Assembly: GCA_022614805.1 (NCBI GenBank)
Contig: JAKEHY010000015.1
Location: 1-64,000 of the forward strand
Length of the DNA stretch: 64,000 bases
Direction: 5' to 3'
Origin: Candidatus Zixiibacteriota bacterium
GTDB lineage: Bacteria > Zixibacteria > MSB-5A5 > DSPP01
Part shown: positions 6,306 to 14,943 of the stretch, piece after piece
How positions within the stretch are numbered: position 1 is the stretch's first letter
Layout: each line of letters begins with the position of its first letter
Position numbers and translations under genes: made by a program
The notes under the pieces: model-generated
Database searches by the model: none
What the model was told of the DNA's origin: nothing
The model's input: the letters and a program-made list of their open reading frames with translations, nothing else

Positions 6306-9121
6306 AACCGCTCTGGGGGCTTGTTTTGGCGCTGGGGGCCGCCTTTGCCCTGTTTTTGAGTTTGCAACGAAATAAAAAATTTCTGTTGAGCTTTTTTGCC
6401 TTCCTTTTTTCCGCTTCCTTTCTTCTCTTGCCGGGGCTTTTCGGATTGGAAGACCATATTCTCCTGTTCGGGCAGGGGTTTTCGGCTTGGGTGGCCGCGC
6501 TTTTCGCTCTGGCGGGGCTTTTGTTCGGATTTCGTGAAGCCGCCTCCAGAGAGGAAAAAGTGGTGGTGGAAGCGGCCCCGCTGGCGGAATTCTTCGGCTC
6601 GCTGAAACAGTTTTTAATCCATCCCTATACGCTGGTGGAGGTTTTCAATCTCTCCCTGCGCGAGGTCTGCCGCCTGTGGGGCCTGCCGGCTGGGGCCGTT
6701 TTCATCTACCATCCCGGAACGGATGAGCTGCTTTTGGCGGTCCACGTGGGGCTTTCCCGCGAGCAGGAAAAGAAATGGGAGAAAATCCGGGCCAAAGAAG
6801 AGCTTTTTTCCCGTTCGGCCAAAACCGGAATGAGCCTCGTGATGGGCGACCTTTCCCATTCGCGCAAAAGCTGGGCGGCTCTGGCCCCCTTCGTCAACTT
6901 CGGCTCTCTTGTTTCCATTCCGCTTGTGGGGCGGGAGCGGGTTTTGGGGGTTCTGGTAATGCTGGCCGAGGAGCCGTATCACTTCACCCGGGTGGAAGAG
7001 GAGGAACTGGGGCCGGTGGGACTGTCTTTGGGAATGTTCGCCGACGGGGTGCGCATCCAGCGCGAAAGCCGCCGCCGGGCCGAGGAAACCACGACTTGGA
7101 GGCTGGAACTGGAGGAAACCCTGGCCGGCTTTGCCTCCATCGCCAAAGGGGATGCCCTTCACAATCTGCTCGATTTGGCCGCACGGCGGATGCCCTACCG
7201 CCTCGGTTTGATTCTGGCGCTGCGGCAGGAAAAGTGGGAGGTGGTTTCCGCCAGTTTGGAACCCTTGGTGGGGGATAGATTGTCTCCCGTTCTGACGGAG
7301 ACGGTTGCCAGCGGCTGCCAGACCCCGGAGGCGAAGCGGCTTTATGAATTGGACAAACTCGCTTCATTTTTTGAGCATCCCCATGAAATGCCGGATATTA
7401 CCGAAGCGCTTTTGTTGCCGCTTATAGACGAGCGGAAGGTGGTCGGGGCCCTTTTGCTTGGATTTGAGGGGGGCTTCCCAAACGGCGACTATGTTTTGTC
7501 CCATCTTTCCGCCCTGGCCGGCATGGCCGTTCCGCTTATAAGCCAGCCGGCGGCGGCGGCCCATTCGGAAAATTGGGTGGGCGCCCTGCAAACTTTGGCG
7601 ACGGTCAAGCGGGAGGAGGAGCTACGCTCGTTTCTCGATTTCGCCCTGATTACGTTCTTTCATTTTGATACCGGGTTTCTGTTCCGTTTCGAGGATGACA
7701 AACTCCGGCTGGCCAAGAATTGGGGATACCCTCCTTTCAACTCGGTTGAATTGGAATTGGAAGAGGGAATTTGGGGGCATGTGGCGGCGGAAAGAACTCC
7801 TCTCCTCGTCGCGCGGGAAAAAGCCAAGGAGTTTATGGAGACTGTCAACCGGGGCGCCTTCGAGCAGATTTTGAAAGCCACCGGCGGGGTCGGGTTGCCG
7901 GTTTCGCAAATGGCGGTGGCCCTTGTCAAAGGGGATAAAATCTGGGGGGTTTTGAGCCTGGAACGGTACCGGAAATCCTTTTCCCCGGCCGATTTTGAAA
8001 AATTCGCCGCCCTGGCGGAACTCGTTTCGATTAAACTTTCCGCCCTCGAACAAAAAGGACTGGGCCTGGATGGCCTTGTCCCGGGCGACTTGTCCCGAGC
8101 GCAGTCGAGGGAAGCCGAGGGAGGTGTGGCGATAGGAAACGAAATCAACAACGAGCTTACCGCCATCATAGGCAATCTGGAATTGACCTCTGCCGAATTG
8201 CCGGAGGGCTCCCCCTTGCGGGAACGGCTGGGGGAACTGGTCGGGCTGGCGCAGAAGACGGGAGAAAAGGTCGGCCAGCTGGCTCGTAACCTTTCAACGT
8301 TGGCCGGACAGCATAGGGACATCAATCGATTGCTCGATGAAGTTGCAGAAGAAGAAAAGAAAACAGTGGAAGCAGACCTTTCCCCCCTGCCGGAAATTCG
8401 GGTTGATTCGAGCAAATTGAAGGATTTTTTACGGGAAGTTATCCACGAGCTTATGGCAAAGGGTGAAAGCAACGCTTTAAGCTTGAAAACCGACACCGAC
8501 AACCAGTACGTTTACATCCGCCTCCTTTCCAAAAACCCCCAAGCCCGCCACGACGGTTTGACCGGCATCAGCTTCGGCCAGATTTTCCGCTCCGATTTTT
8601 CCCGGCTGGAGGAAAGCTTGTCCCCCTCCGACTTGGGCTGGATAACCGAAGCAGGCGGGCAGGTGAGCTTGGTGGAGGACGAAGTGTCCGGCCGCGCCCT
8701 CACCCTCCGTTTTCCGATTCCAAAGGCCGCCAAGAAGGGGTGGAGGAAAAGCTTGAAAATTCTGGCCATCGATGACCAGGAAATCATCCGCGACCTGCTG
8801 GTGAATATGTTCGGCTCCGCCGGGCACGAGGTCACCACGGCGGAACGGGGGGAGGAGGGGATTGCCAAGTTCAAAATCCAGCGTTTCGATTTGGTGGTCA
8901 CCGATTTGTCGATGCCCGATTTGTCCGGCTGGGAGGTGGCGCGCGAGGTGAAAAAGCTGCGCCCGGATATGCCGGTCGTCCTCATCACCGGCTGGGGGCA
9001 GAATCTGGACGAGGAAAAGCTGAAAACCTCCGGCGTGGACCGCATCGTCGCCAAACCCTTCCGCATCGAGCAGTTGATGAAAACGGTGGAGGAGTTGCTT
9101 TCCAAGCCGGTTGCCCGTTGA
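6302..9121 (+). CDS. Multi-GAF membrane protein with degenerate histidine kinase core and receiver domain
   Basis: A 939-residue protein with two or three N-terminal membrane segments (residues about 3-80), two or three GAF-like domains (about 95-240, 265-395, 410-575), a kinase-like region (about 600-800) and a C-terminal receiver domain (about 818-935). The H-box-like segment reads AIGNEINNELTAIIGNLEL, with Asn613 where the phosphorylated His should be. The ATPase-like part lacks a recognisable N box and glycine-rich boxes. The receiver has its acidic pocket (IDDQE) and the phosphorylation site Asp868 (VVTDLSMPD), so it could be phosphorylated by another kinase. TTG 6302 overlaps the mtaB stop. 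A repeat-derived segment lies just before the H-box (8085-8112). Confidence 0.8.
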   Translation: MKPLWGLVLALGAAFALFLSLQRNKKFLLSFFAFLFSASFLLLPGLFGLEDHILLFGQGFSAWVAALFALAGLLFGFREAASREEKVVVEAAPLAEFFGSLKQFLIHPYTLVEVFNLSLREVCRLWGLPAGAVFIYHPGTDELLLAVHVGLSREQEKKWEKIRAKEELFSRSAKTGMSLVMGDLSHSRKSWAALAPFVNFGSLVSIPLVGRERVLGVLVMLAEEPYHFTRVEEEELGPVGLSLGMFADGVRIQRESRRRAEETTTWRLELEETLAGFASIAKGDALHNLLDLAARRMPYRLGLILALRQEKWEVVSASLEPLVGDRLSPVLTETVASGCQTPEAKRLYELDKLASFFEHPHEMPDITEALLLPLIDERKVVGALLLGFEGGFPNGDYVLSHLSALAGMAVPLISQPAAAAHSENWVGALQTLATVKREEELRSFLDFALITFFHFDTGFLFRFEDDKLRLAKNWGYPPFNSVELELEEGIWGHVAAERTPLLVAREKAKEFMETVNRGAFEQILKATGGVGLPVSQMAVALVKGDKIWGVLSLERYRKSFSPADFEKFAALAELVSIKLSALEQKGLGLDGLVPGDLSRAQSREAEGGVAIGNEINNELTAIIGNLELTSAELPEGSPLRERLGELVGLAQKTGEKVGQLARNLSTLAGQHRDINRLLDEVAEEEKKTVEADLSPLPEIRVDSSKLKDFLREVIHELMAKGESNALSLKTDTDNQYVYIRLLSKNPQARHDGLTGISFGQIFRSDFSRLEESLSPSDLGWITEAGGQVSLVEDEVSGRALTLRFPIPKAAKKGWRKSLKILAIDDQEIIRDLLVNMFGSAGHEVTTAERGEEGIAKFKIQRFDLVVTDLSMPDLSGWEVAREVKKLRPDMPVVLITGWGQNLDEEKLKTSGVDRIVAKPFRIEQLMKTVEELLSKPVAR
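8085..8112 (+). repeat. Repeat fragment inside the GAF/receiver gene
   Basis: This 28-base stretch matches the intergenic sequence at 37445-37472 at 25 positions (GCGACTTG.CCCGAG.G.AGTCGAGGGA). It is read in frame as part of PGDLSRAQSREAEGG, a linker just before the degenerate H-box. Confidence 0.55.
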
Positions 9122-9137
9122 ACTCTAAGCATATAAC

Positions 9138-9229
9138 GTGGCGCAGGATAAAGCCCTGCCGAAGGCGGAGCGTATCCTGCGTTTTGCTTGACAGCGCACG
9201 CAGGTTAGATAAAACTTAACCTGCGCCAC
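9138..9229. repeat. Nested palindrome of 92 bp
   Basis: Outer arms GTGGCGCAG (9138-9146) and CTGCGCCAC (9221-9229) enclose two inner hairpins. The first is CGCAGGATA/TATCCTGCG around a loop (9143-9181), the second CGCAGGTTAGATAAAACTTAACCTGCG folded on itself (about 9199-9225). The parts compete for pairing, so a cruciform or alternative hairpins are possible. No match is seen elsewhere in the window. Confidence 0.65.
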
Positions 9230-9284
9230 AGATTTTTGTTGTTGACACAGAAATATTAGCTATATTTACAGTGGAGGATATGAA

Positions 9285-10643
9285 GTGTCCTCGCGCTGGC
9301 TTATAGTCCCGCTTTTAGTTCTCTCCCTCTCCAATAGCACCTTTTCCCAGAAGCTGATTAACGGCTTCACCCGCGAATTAGCTTTTAAGCTAATTACCAC
9401 TCCTTTTTCGATAAAATCTTTTGACGTTAACAATGATACAGTTCCAGAAATCATTGCCACGCCAAGTCGGGAGCTTTTGATTTTTGACGGCAAGACCTTT
9501 AACCCGCTGCTTCTGGACGATTTTGCTCCAGGCACGGCCAATCTTAGCCAAGCGGATGTCGATAGGGACGGGATTTTCGACTTAGTGGCAACTAACGGAG
9601 CATCAAGTGTGATAGTGTGGTATGGGCCGGATTTTCTCAAGCGGAGAGTTTATACGGCTCCAGTCGGTTCCCCTCTTTTTGCAGTGCGAAATCTGGAAGA
9701 TGGGCAGCCAGAGTTTACATTTGGGTTTTCAGACGTCTCTTATAGCTGTCTCGGGATAGGCAGCACAAGCGTAACAACAGGGCATCTCACCAAGTATATA
9801 GATACAGTCTTTTCTGGACCCTCTACCATTGCTTTAGGTTACGCTCCGAGATTTCTATTGTGGCGGAATATATCCCCGGGACAAAGCACACTTCTTTTGG
9901 CTGGACATTATGAGTATAATAGTTGCTCCCCTTGTGGGTCTTTTCAATGCTACACAAATTGGCAGTCGTGGATTGGAGGAAGTGTATTTTGGTTTGGTTC
10001 TTATAATTGGAATGCTCCCGCCGCAGTATATGAGTGGGTCTTGCAGAATTATCAAACTGGAAATTTGGATGCTGATTCTGCAAGGGAGAGTGTAGAGTAT
10101 ATCACCCCTAAAAGTTGGGGATTCTTCCCTTCATCCGTGTTCAGAGCAAAAGACCTTCTGACCGATTCGATTCAATGGTCGCGCGATGCAACCGGTTTTC
10201 GATTTATCTCGACGGTTGATCTTGACCGGGATGGCGTAGACGAACTCTTGGCCTACAAAGTTCTAAGCGGCCAGCCGGTGCTTTATGAATTTCAGGTTTT
10301 CGATGGGGACACACTTGGGTTCACGCCGCTTCCTTTTAGGGCGGATACCATGGTGTTCGGTTTATTTGGTCAACCGCCAAAACCTAAAGTTCTGTTGGCT
10401 CATGCAGATTCGATAGTTGTTTTTGGAATAGATGCTCCCTGTGCAGTAGCGAGGGGGGATATGAATGCTGACGGAATCGTGACATTGCCGGACGTAATTT
10501 TGGAATTGGATTGCGTTTTTCTTGGAACGGGGAATTGCGAGCTTTGTTTTGCCGATGTCAACTGCGATGGGGTTCTTTCAGCGGCGGATGTGGTTTGGGG
10601 GTTAATGGCTGTTTTTCAGCAAAGGTCATTTCCCTGTTTGTAA
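9285..10643 (+). CDS. Exported protein with VCBS/FG-GAP-like repeats and dockerin-like C-terminus
   Basis: A 452-residue protein with a signal peptide (LIVPLLVLSLSNSTFS, cleavage near residue 22). The body contains FG-GAP/VCBS-like calcium segments (DVNNDTVPEIIATPS, DVDRDGIFDLVATNG, DLDRDGVDELLAY), suggesting a beta-propeller. The last 65 residues form two EF-hand-like dockerin repeats (GDMNADGIVTLPDVILELD; DVNCDGVLSAADVVWGL). Such tails are frequent in FCB candidate phyla without cellulosomes and may act as anchoring or sorting modules; that is inference. GTG 9285 is chosen for GGAGG at 9273-9277. The middle (about 9700-10130) is visibly more AT-rich than neighbouring genes. Confidence 0.75.
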   Translation: MSSRWLIVPLLVLSLSNSTFSQKLINGFTRELAFKLITTPFSIKSFDVNNDTVPEIIATPSRELLIFDGKTFNPLLLDDFAPGTANLSQADVDRDGIFDLVATNGASSVIVWYGPDFLKRRVYTAPVGSPLFAVRNLEDGQPEFTFGFSDVSYSCLGIGSTSVTTGHLTKYIDTVFSGPSTIALGYAPRFLLWRNISPGQSTLLLAGHYEYNSCSPCGSFQCYTNWQSWIGGSVFWFGSYNWNAPAAVYEWVLQNYQTGNLDADSARESVEYITPKSWGFFPSSVFRAKDLLTDSIQWSRDATGFRFISTVDLDRDGVDELLAYKVLSGQPVLYEFQVFDGDTLGFTPLPFRADTMVFGLFGQPPKPKVLLAHADSIVVFGIDAPCAVARGDMNADGIVTLPDVILELDCVFLGTGNCELCFADVNCDGVLSAADVVWGLMAVFQQRSFPCL

Positions 10644-10664
10644 CGTAATACCCATCTTGTTTTG

Positions 10665-10714
10665 GTAGCCTCGACTTCAGTCGAGGACTTTTTCCGACAC
10701 TAAAGTGTCGGCTA
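10665..10714. repeat. GTAGCC...GGCTAC double hairpin
   Basis: The element starts GTAG and ends CTAC. Inside are hairpins CCTCGACT/AGTCGAGG and CCGACACT/AGTGTCGG. The half-element at 51367-51388 (GTAGCCGGCACTTCAGTGCCGG) has the same start and a different stem. Confidence 0.65.
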
Positions 10715-10728
10715 CTGGGGAAAGGCGT

Positions 10729-10869
10729 TTATGACCCCACCCGTACCCCCAAATCCTTCATCACCCGCATCGCCGCGTTGTGGCCGGCGGAGCCGATGAC
10801 GGAGCCGGCGGGGTGGCAGCCGGCACTGCGGGAATACAACCCGGCGAAGGGGGTGGCAGTTTTATTCAT
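10729..10869 (-). pseudogene. C-terminal remnant of a phytoene-dehydrogenase-like FAD oxidoreductase
   Basis: The minus strand encodes 46 residues ending at TAA (10729-10731), containing PFAGLYSRSAGCHPAG and GSAGHNAAMRVMKDLG. This is the FAD-binding C-terminus of the COG1233 (phytoene desaturase / PYROXD2-like) family, where 'GLY.CG.G.HPGG...G..G.NAA' is the signature. An in-frame stop lies just upstream of the ATG at 10869, and no remaining part of a roughly 500-residue enzyme is present. It is therefore a gene fossil; both flanks carry mobile-looking palindromic repeats. Confidence 0.65.
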
Positions 10870-10933
10870 AAGCAAAAAAGCTTAAGGGTTACCCATTGGT
10901 TTGTCAAGTTTAAGCCTCGTATCTGGTGTTCCC

Positions 10934-10981
10934 CGTAGGCCGGGTATCAACCCGGCTGCGGCATTAAGATGCCGCCTACGA
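10934..10981. repeat. CGTAGG...CCTACG double hairpin, copy 1
   Basis: Ends CGTAGG and CCTACG are inverted. Inside are hairpins GCCGGGT/ACCCGGC and GCGGCAT/ATGCCGC. It is homologous, in opposite orientation, to 53147-53196. Confidence 0.75.
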
Positions 10982-10996
10982 ATTTCTGGAAAACGA

Positions 10997-11025
10997 TTGG
11001 CGCAAGGGGGCGTTTTGTATAAATT
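10997..11025 (+). promoter_or_regulatory. Promoter of aroC, leaderless type
   Basis: TTGGCG (10997-11002), 17 bases, TAAATT (11020-11025), then 8 bases to ATG 11034. There is no Shine-Dalgarno sequence. Confidence 0.4.
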
Positions 11026-11033
11026 AGCCCCCT

Positions 11034-12239
11034 ATGCTGCGCTTTTTTACGGCCGGGGAATCGCACGGGCCGGCCTTGGTCGGGATTCTGGAAGGGCTTC
11101 CGGCCGGGCTGGCAGTTGATTTCGATTTCATCAATAACGAACTGGCCCGGCGGCAAAAGGGGTACGGCCGGGGGGGACGGATGAAAATCGAGCAGGATAA
11201 AATCAAAATCCTCTCTGGTATCCGCCATCAAAAAACGTTGGGCAGCCCGGTCGCCTTTGAAATCGCCAATCTGGACTGGGAAAACTGGAAAAACATTATG
11301 AACATCGAAGGCGCGGGGCCGAATCCACAGACCGAAGAGGAGAAGAAGAAAGCCATTCCGTCAACCGCTCCGCGTCCCGGCCACGCCGATTTGGCGGGGG
11401 CCATCAAATACAACCAGTTCGATATTCGCAACGTTTTGGAACGGGCTTCCGCCCGCGAAACCGCGGCCCGCACCGCCTGCGGCGGCTTTGCCAAACTGTT
11501 CCTGCAAGAATTTGGCATCCGCATCACCAGCCACGTCATCGACATCGGCGGGGAGCGTCTGCCGGAAGGTTCGCGTCCGGCGTTTGACCTTCTCGCTCAA
11601 AAAGCGGAGACATCCCCCGTGCGAGCCATCGACTCCGCTCTGGAAAAGCGGATGATGGCTAAAATTGACCAGGCGATTCAGAGCAAGGACACTGTTGGCG
11701 GGGTGTTCGAAGTCATCGCCACCGGCGTTCCGGTCGGTCTGGGGAGCTATGTTCACTGGGATAGAAAGCTGGACGGACAGCTAACAGCGGCGGTGATGTC
11801 CATCCATTCGGTCAAGGGGGTGGAAATCGGCGCCGGGTTTCGACAGGCAGCAATGTTTGGCTCGCAGGTGCACGACCAGATTTATTACGATGCAAAAAAA
11901 CCGGCGGAGCGGAAGCGCACGAAATATTTTTACCGGCAGACCAACAATGCCGGGGGGCTGGAGGGGGGCGTCACGAACGGCGAGGATATTGTCATCCGGG
12001 GCTGCTGCAAGCCGCTTTCGACTTTGATGCAGCCCTTAAAGACGGTGGATATAAAGACCAAGGAGCCGAAGGAGGCCATCGTGGAGCGCTCGGATGTTTG
12101 CGTGGTTCCCACCTATGGCATCGTGGCGGAAGCGATGGTGGCTTTTATTCTGGCTTCCGCCTTTCTGGAAAAATTCGGCGGCGACAATATGGACGAAATA
12201 GAAAAACATTATCAAACCTACCTTGAAAGCGTATTTTAG
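11034..12239 (+). CDS. aroC: Chorismate synthase
   Basis: A 401-residue chorismate synthase, which converts EPSP to chorismate with reduced FMN in the last common step of aromatic biosynthesis. Diagnostic blocks are FFTAGESHGPALVG at the N-terminus, RQKGYGRGGRMKIEQD, RPGHADLAGAIKYN, RASARETAARTACGG and GGLEGGVTNGEDI. Family length is usually 350-400 residues, so this is complete. It opens a long co-directional run; the next start is 18 bases after its stop. The start codon begins the conserved N-terminus directly. Confidence 0.97.
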   Translation: MLRFFTAGESHGPALVGILEGLPAGLAVDFDFINNELARRQKGYGRGGRMKIEQDKIKILSGIRHQKTLGSPVAFEIANLDWENWKNIMNIEGAGPNPQTEEEKKKAIPSTAPRPGHADLAGAIKYNQFDIRNVLERASARETAARTACGGFAKLFLQEFGIRITSHVIDIGGERLPEGSRPAFDLLAQKAETSPVRAIDSALEKRMMAKIDQAIQSKDTVGGVFEVIATGVPVGLGSYVHWDRKLDGQLTAAVMSIHSVKGVEIGAGFRQAAMFGSQVHDQIYYDAKKPAERKRTKYFYRQTNNAGGLEGGVTNGEDIVIRGCCKPLSTLMQPLKTVDIKTKEPKEAIVERSDVCVVPTYGIVAEAMVAFILASAFLEKFGGDNMDEIEKHYQTYLESVF

Positions 12240-12257
12240 AAACCGAAGCGAGGGGAA

Positions 12258-13382
12258 ATGATAAAAACGACGGTGGTCGGAAATTATCCGAAAATCTCTT
12301 CGGACAGAAGCGTTCCGAATTTGCGCAATGCGCTGAACAACTTCGACCAGAAAAAAATTTCGGCCGAGGAATTGGAACGGGTCTATCAAACCACCATTCA
12401 GCGGGTGGTGCGCGAGCAGGAGGAGGCGGGAGTGGATTTGCCCACCGACGGGCAGATTCGCTGGGACGACATCGCCACGTTTTTCGCCAGGAATTTCGAA
12501 GGAGCCCAAATCAACGGCCTCATCCGTTTTTTCGACAACAATGTCTATTACCGCAAGCCGGTTTTCACGGGGGAGTTGAAATTAAAGGCTCCCGTGTCCG
12601 GGATGGAGTATCGAACCGCCTCGATTCATTCAAGAAGGCGGCTCAAGGGGGTGGTCGTCGGCCCCTATACGCTCGCCCGTATGTCGGTGGATGAATATTA
12701 CAGGGACGAGGAGCGGCTGGTGATGACCCTCGCTTCCATCCTGCGGCAGGAAGTTCTTGACCTTCAGGCGGCCGGCGCCGAATATATCCAGATTGATGAA
12801 CCGTTTTTGACCTGGGCGCCGGAAGGATTATCTCTGGCAAATCGGGCGCTGACGGAGATGCTCGCCAATGTTCGAGCCAAGAAGATTTTCTGCCTGTATT
12901 TCGGCTCCATTAAGCCGCTGGTTCCCCATCTTTACGATTTTCCGGTGGACATCTTTGCTGTGGATACGGTTTCAAAACCGGAGAATTTGAAGCTGCTTTT
13001 GGAAACACCTCTGAATAAAGGCGTCGTCGCCGGCTGTTTGGACGCCCGCAACATTAAATTGGAACCGAAATCGGAGCTGTCTTTCATCTATGAACAACTT
13101 GCATCCCAGAACCGGTCGGAGGTTTTTGTTTCCCCCTCCTCTGGGTTGGAGTTTCTGCCTCATTCAGATGCGGTGGCCAAGCTGAAATGGATGGTTCGGA
13201 CGGTAAAGGAGTTTAATGCCGGCGCTTCCCGACCGGTCAAGGCCAAGACAAGAGCCGTTGCAGTGAAACCGAAAACCAAGAAAAAAACGGCGGAGAAAAA
13301 AGCCGTAACGAAAAAAAGCAAAACCTCCGTGAAGCCCCCGCCTAAAAAGAAAATTTCCAAGGGCCGGAAAAAAAGAAGGTAA
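12258..13382 (+). CDS. MetE C-terminal-domain-like protein with lysine-rich tail, zinc ligands altered
   Basis: Residues 1 to about 320 match the catalytic barrel of cobalamin-independent methionine synthase, with no N-terminal MetE half ('core' form): TTVVGNYPKI, DLPTDGQIRWDD, VVGPYTLA and IQIDEPFLTW are visible. By eye, three of the four zinc ligands of MetE are changed: His-x-Cys reads IFC, the Glu position is Asp in DIFAVD, and the PDCGL cysteine is Ser in SPSSGL. Homocysteine activation as in MetE is therefore doubtful. Residues about 322-374 form a Lys/Ala/Pro/Thr tail like histone H1 or AlgP-type proteins, suggesting nucleic-acid binding (inference). It lies between aroC and glyA, so a one-carbon or methionine role remains plausible. 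Confidence 0.7.
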   Translation: MIKTTVVGNYPKISSDRSVPNLRNALNNFDQKKISAEELERVYQTTIQRVVREQEEAGVDLPTDGQIRWDDIATFFARNFEGAQINGLIRFFDNNVYYRKPVFTGELKLKAPVSGMEYRTASIHSRRRLKGVVVGPYTLARMSVDEYYRDEERLVMTLASILRQEVLDLQAAGAEYIQIDEPFLTWAPEGLSLANRALTEMLANVRAKKIFCLYFGSIKPLVPHLYDFPVDIFAVDTVSKPENLKLLLETPLNKGVVAGCLDARNIKLEPKSELSFIYEQLASQNRSEVFVSPSSGLEFLPHSDAVAKLKWMVRTVKEFNAGASRPVKAKTRAVAVKPKTKKKTAEKKAVTKKSKTSVKPPPKKKISKGRKKRR

Positions 13383-14636
13383 ATGCTGGAGCATCTTAAG
13401 AAAACCGACCCGGAGACCTACACGGCCGTTCAGAACGAAACCCGCCGGCAGGCCAATAAATTGGAGCTGATTGCCTCCGAAAATTTCGTTTCGGAGGCGG
13501 TTCTGGAGGCGATGGGTTCCCCTTTGACCAACAAGTATGCTGAAGGCTACCCCGGCAGGCGGTATTATGGGGGGTGTGAGTTTGTCGATGTGGCTGAAAA
13601 TCTGGCCATCGAGCGAACCAAAAAACTGTTCGGCTGCGAGCACGCCAACGTCCAGCCCCATTCCGGCTCGCAGGCGAATATGGGGGCGTATCTTGCCGTT
13701 CTGGAAATCGGCGACAAAATTCTGGGTTTGAATCTTTCTCACGGTGGGCATCTGACTCACGGCCATCCACTGAATTTCTCCGGCAAATTTTTCAAGGTGG
13801 TGGCCTACGGTGTTTTACCGGAAACGGAGACCATTGATTACGATGAGTTGGAAAAGCAGGCGACGGCCGAAAGGCCGAAGATGATTGTGGCGGGCGGCTC
13901 GGCTTATCCCCGCATTCTCGATTTTAAACGCTTTAAGGAAATTTGCGACAAGGTGGGCGCCTATCTGATGGTCGATATTGCCCACATCGCCGGGCTCATC
14001 GTGGCCGGACTGCATCCAACGCCCGTGCCGTATGCCGATTTCGTTACCACCACCACCCACAAGACGCTGCGCGGCCCGAGAGGGGGAATGGTGATGTGTA
14101 AAAAAGAGCACGCGCAAAAGCTGGACAGGTTGATTATGCCCGGCATTCAAGGGGGGCCGTTGATGCACGTGATTGCCGCCAAGGCGGTCGCCTTTAAGGA
14201 AGCGTTGACGGAAGAGTTTAAAGAGTACCAGAGGCAAATCGTCCGCAACGCCAAAGCGCTTGGGGAGAGCTTCGCCCGCCGGGAGTACCGGCTGGTTTCC
14301 GGCGGGACGGACACCCATCTTTTTCTCGTTGACTTGCGGCGCAAGGAGATGACCGGCAAGGAGGCGGAGGGGGCGCTGGATTTGGCCGGCATTACCGTCA
14401 ACAAAAACACAATCCCCTTCGACCCCCAACCGCCTTTGGTCACCTCCGGCATACGGGTCGGCACCCCGGCCATTACCACGCGCGGGATGAAGGAACCGGA
14501 AATGGAGCAAATTGCAGCCTTGATGGACGAGGCCTTGCAGAACCGGAATTCCAAGGAAAAATTGGCGGCCGTAGCCAAAAAAGTGGAAGCTCTGGCCGCC
14601 CGGTTTCCGCTCTATGCCGTAAGGCTGGCGCCGTAG
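13383..14636 (+). CDS. glyA: Serine hydroxymethyltransferase
   Basis: A 417-residue PLP enzyme interconverting serine and glycine with transfer of the one-carbon unit to tetrahydrofolate. Visible blocks are [10 protein letters not shown], the [15 protein letters not shown] substrate loop, [20 protein letters not shown] and the PLP-lysine motif [15 protein letters not shown]. Its ATG immediately follows the stop of the MetE-like gene with no gap, so translation is probably coupled. Length is typical. Confidence 0.98.
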   Translation: MLEHLKKTDPETYTAVQNETRRQANKLELIASENFVSEAVLEAMGSPLTNKYAEGYPGRRYYGGCEFVDVAENLAIERTKKLFGCEHANVQPHSGSQANMGAYLAVLEIGDKILGLNLSHGGHLTHGHPLNFSGKFFKVVAYGVLPETETIDYDELEKQATAERPKMIVAGGSAYPRILDFKRFKEICDKVGAYLMVDIAHIAGLIVAGLHPTPVPYADFVTTTTHKTLRGPRGGMVMCKKEHAQKLDRLIMPGIQGGPLMHVIAAKAVAFKEALTEEFKEYQRQIVRNAKALGESFARREYRLVSGGTDTHLFLVDLRRKEMTGKEAEGALDLAGITVNKNTIPFDPQPPLVTSGIRVGTPAITTRGMKEPEMEQIAALMDEALQNRNSKEKLAAVAKKVEALAARFPLYAVRLAP

Positions 14637-14638
14637 CG

Positions 14639-14943
14639 ATGCTGGTGGAATTTGCCACCTTCCCGGTGGACAAAGGCCCCAAGCGGTCACGTCCGATAGC
14701 CAAGGTCATCGACCTGATAGACAAAAGCGGTCTCAAATATCAAACCACGGCGATGTGCACGCTTATCGAGGGGAGTTGGGACGAAGTTTTCGCTTTGATA
14801 AAAAGTGCCATTTTCTGCTCCGGAAAGATTCAACCCGGGTTTATACCCGCATCGTGGTGGACGACCGCAAGGATTTTCCCAGCCCGATGACGGAAAAAGT
14901 CGAGCGGGTTGAAAAAGTTCTGAAGCGCAAAATCCGCCGATGA
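14639..14943 (+). pseudogene. MTH1187/YqgV-family (DUF77) protein, frameshifted
   Basis: The first frame from ATG 14639 gives MLVEFATFPVDKGPKRSRP and continues to about residue 55; the rest of the roughly 100-residue family (VYTRIVVDDRKDFPSPMTE, KVERVEKVLKRK) is in the -1 frame and ends at TGA 14941-14943. The switch falls in the run of five A at 14800-14804. Restoring one A, or a -1 slip of tRNA-Lys on AAAA, reads ALIKKCHFL. MTH1187-type proteins are small ferredoxin-fold proteins linked to thiamine or hydroxymethylpyrimidine binding. Both halves look conserved, so a sequencing indel or programmed slippage is likelier than decay. The end overlaps cutA by ATGA. Confidence 0.75.

Larger units (their letters stand above)
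10644..11033. other. Intergenic region with two double-hairpin repeats and a gene remnant
   Basis: It contains repeat 10665-10714, the oxidoreductase remnant 10729-10869, repeat 10934-10981 and the aroC promoter at 10997-11025. No intact gene was found. Confidence 0.6.

Noticed and set aside
11900-12258. Possible SAM or B12 riboswitch before the MetE-like gene
   Set aside because: Only 18 bases separate it from aroC, leaving no room for a riboswitch.
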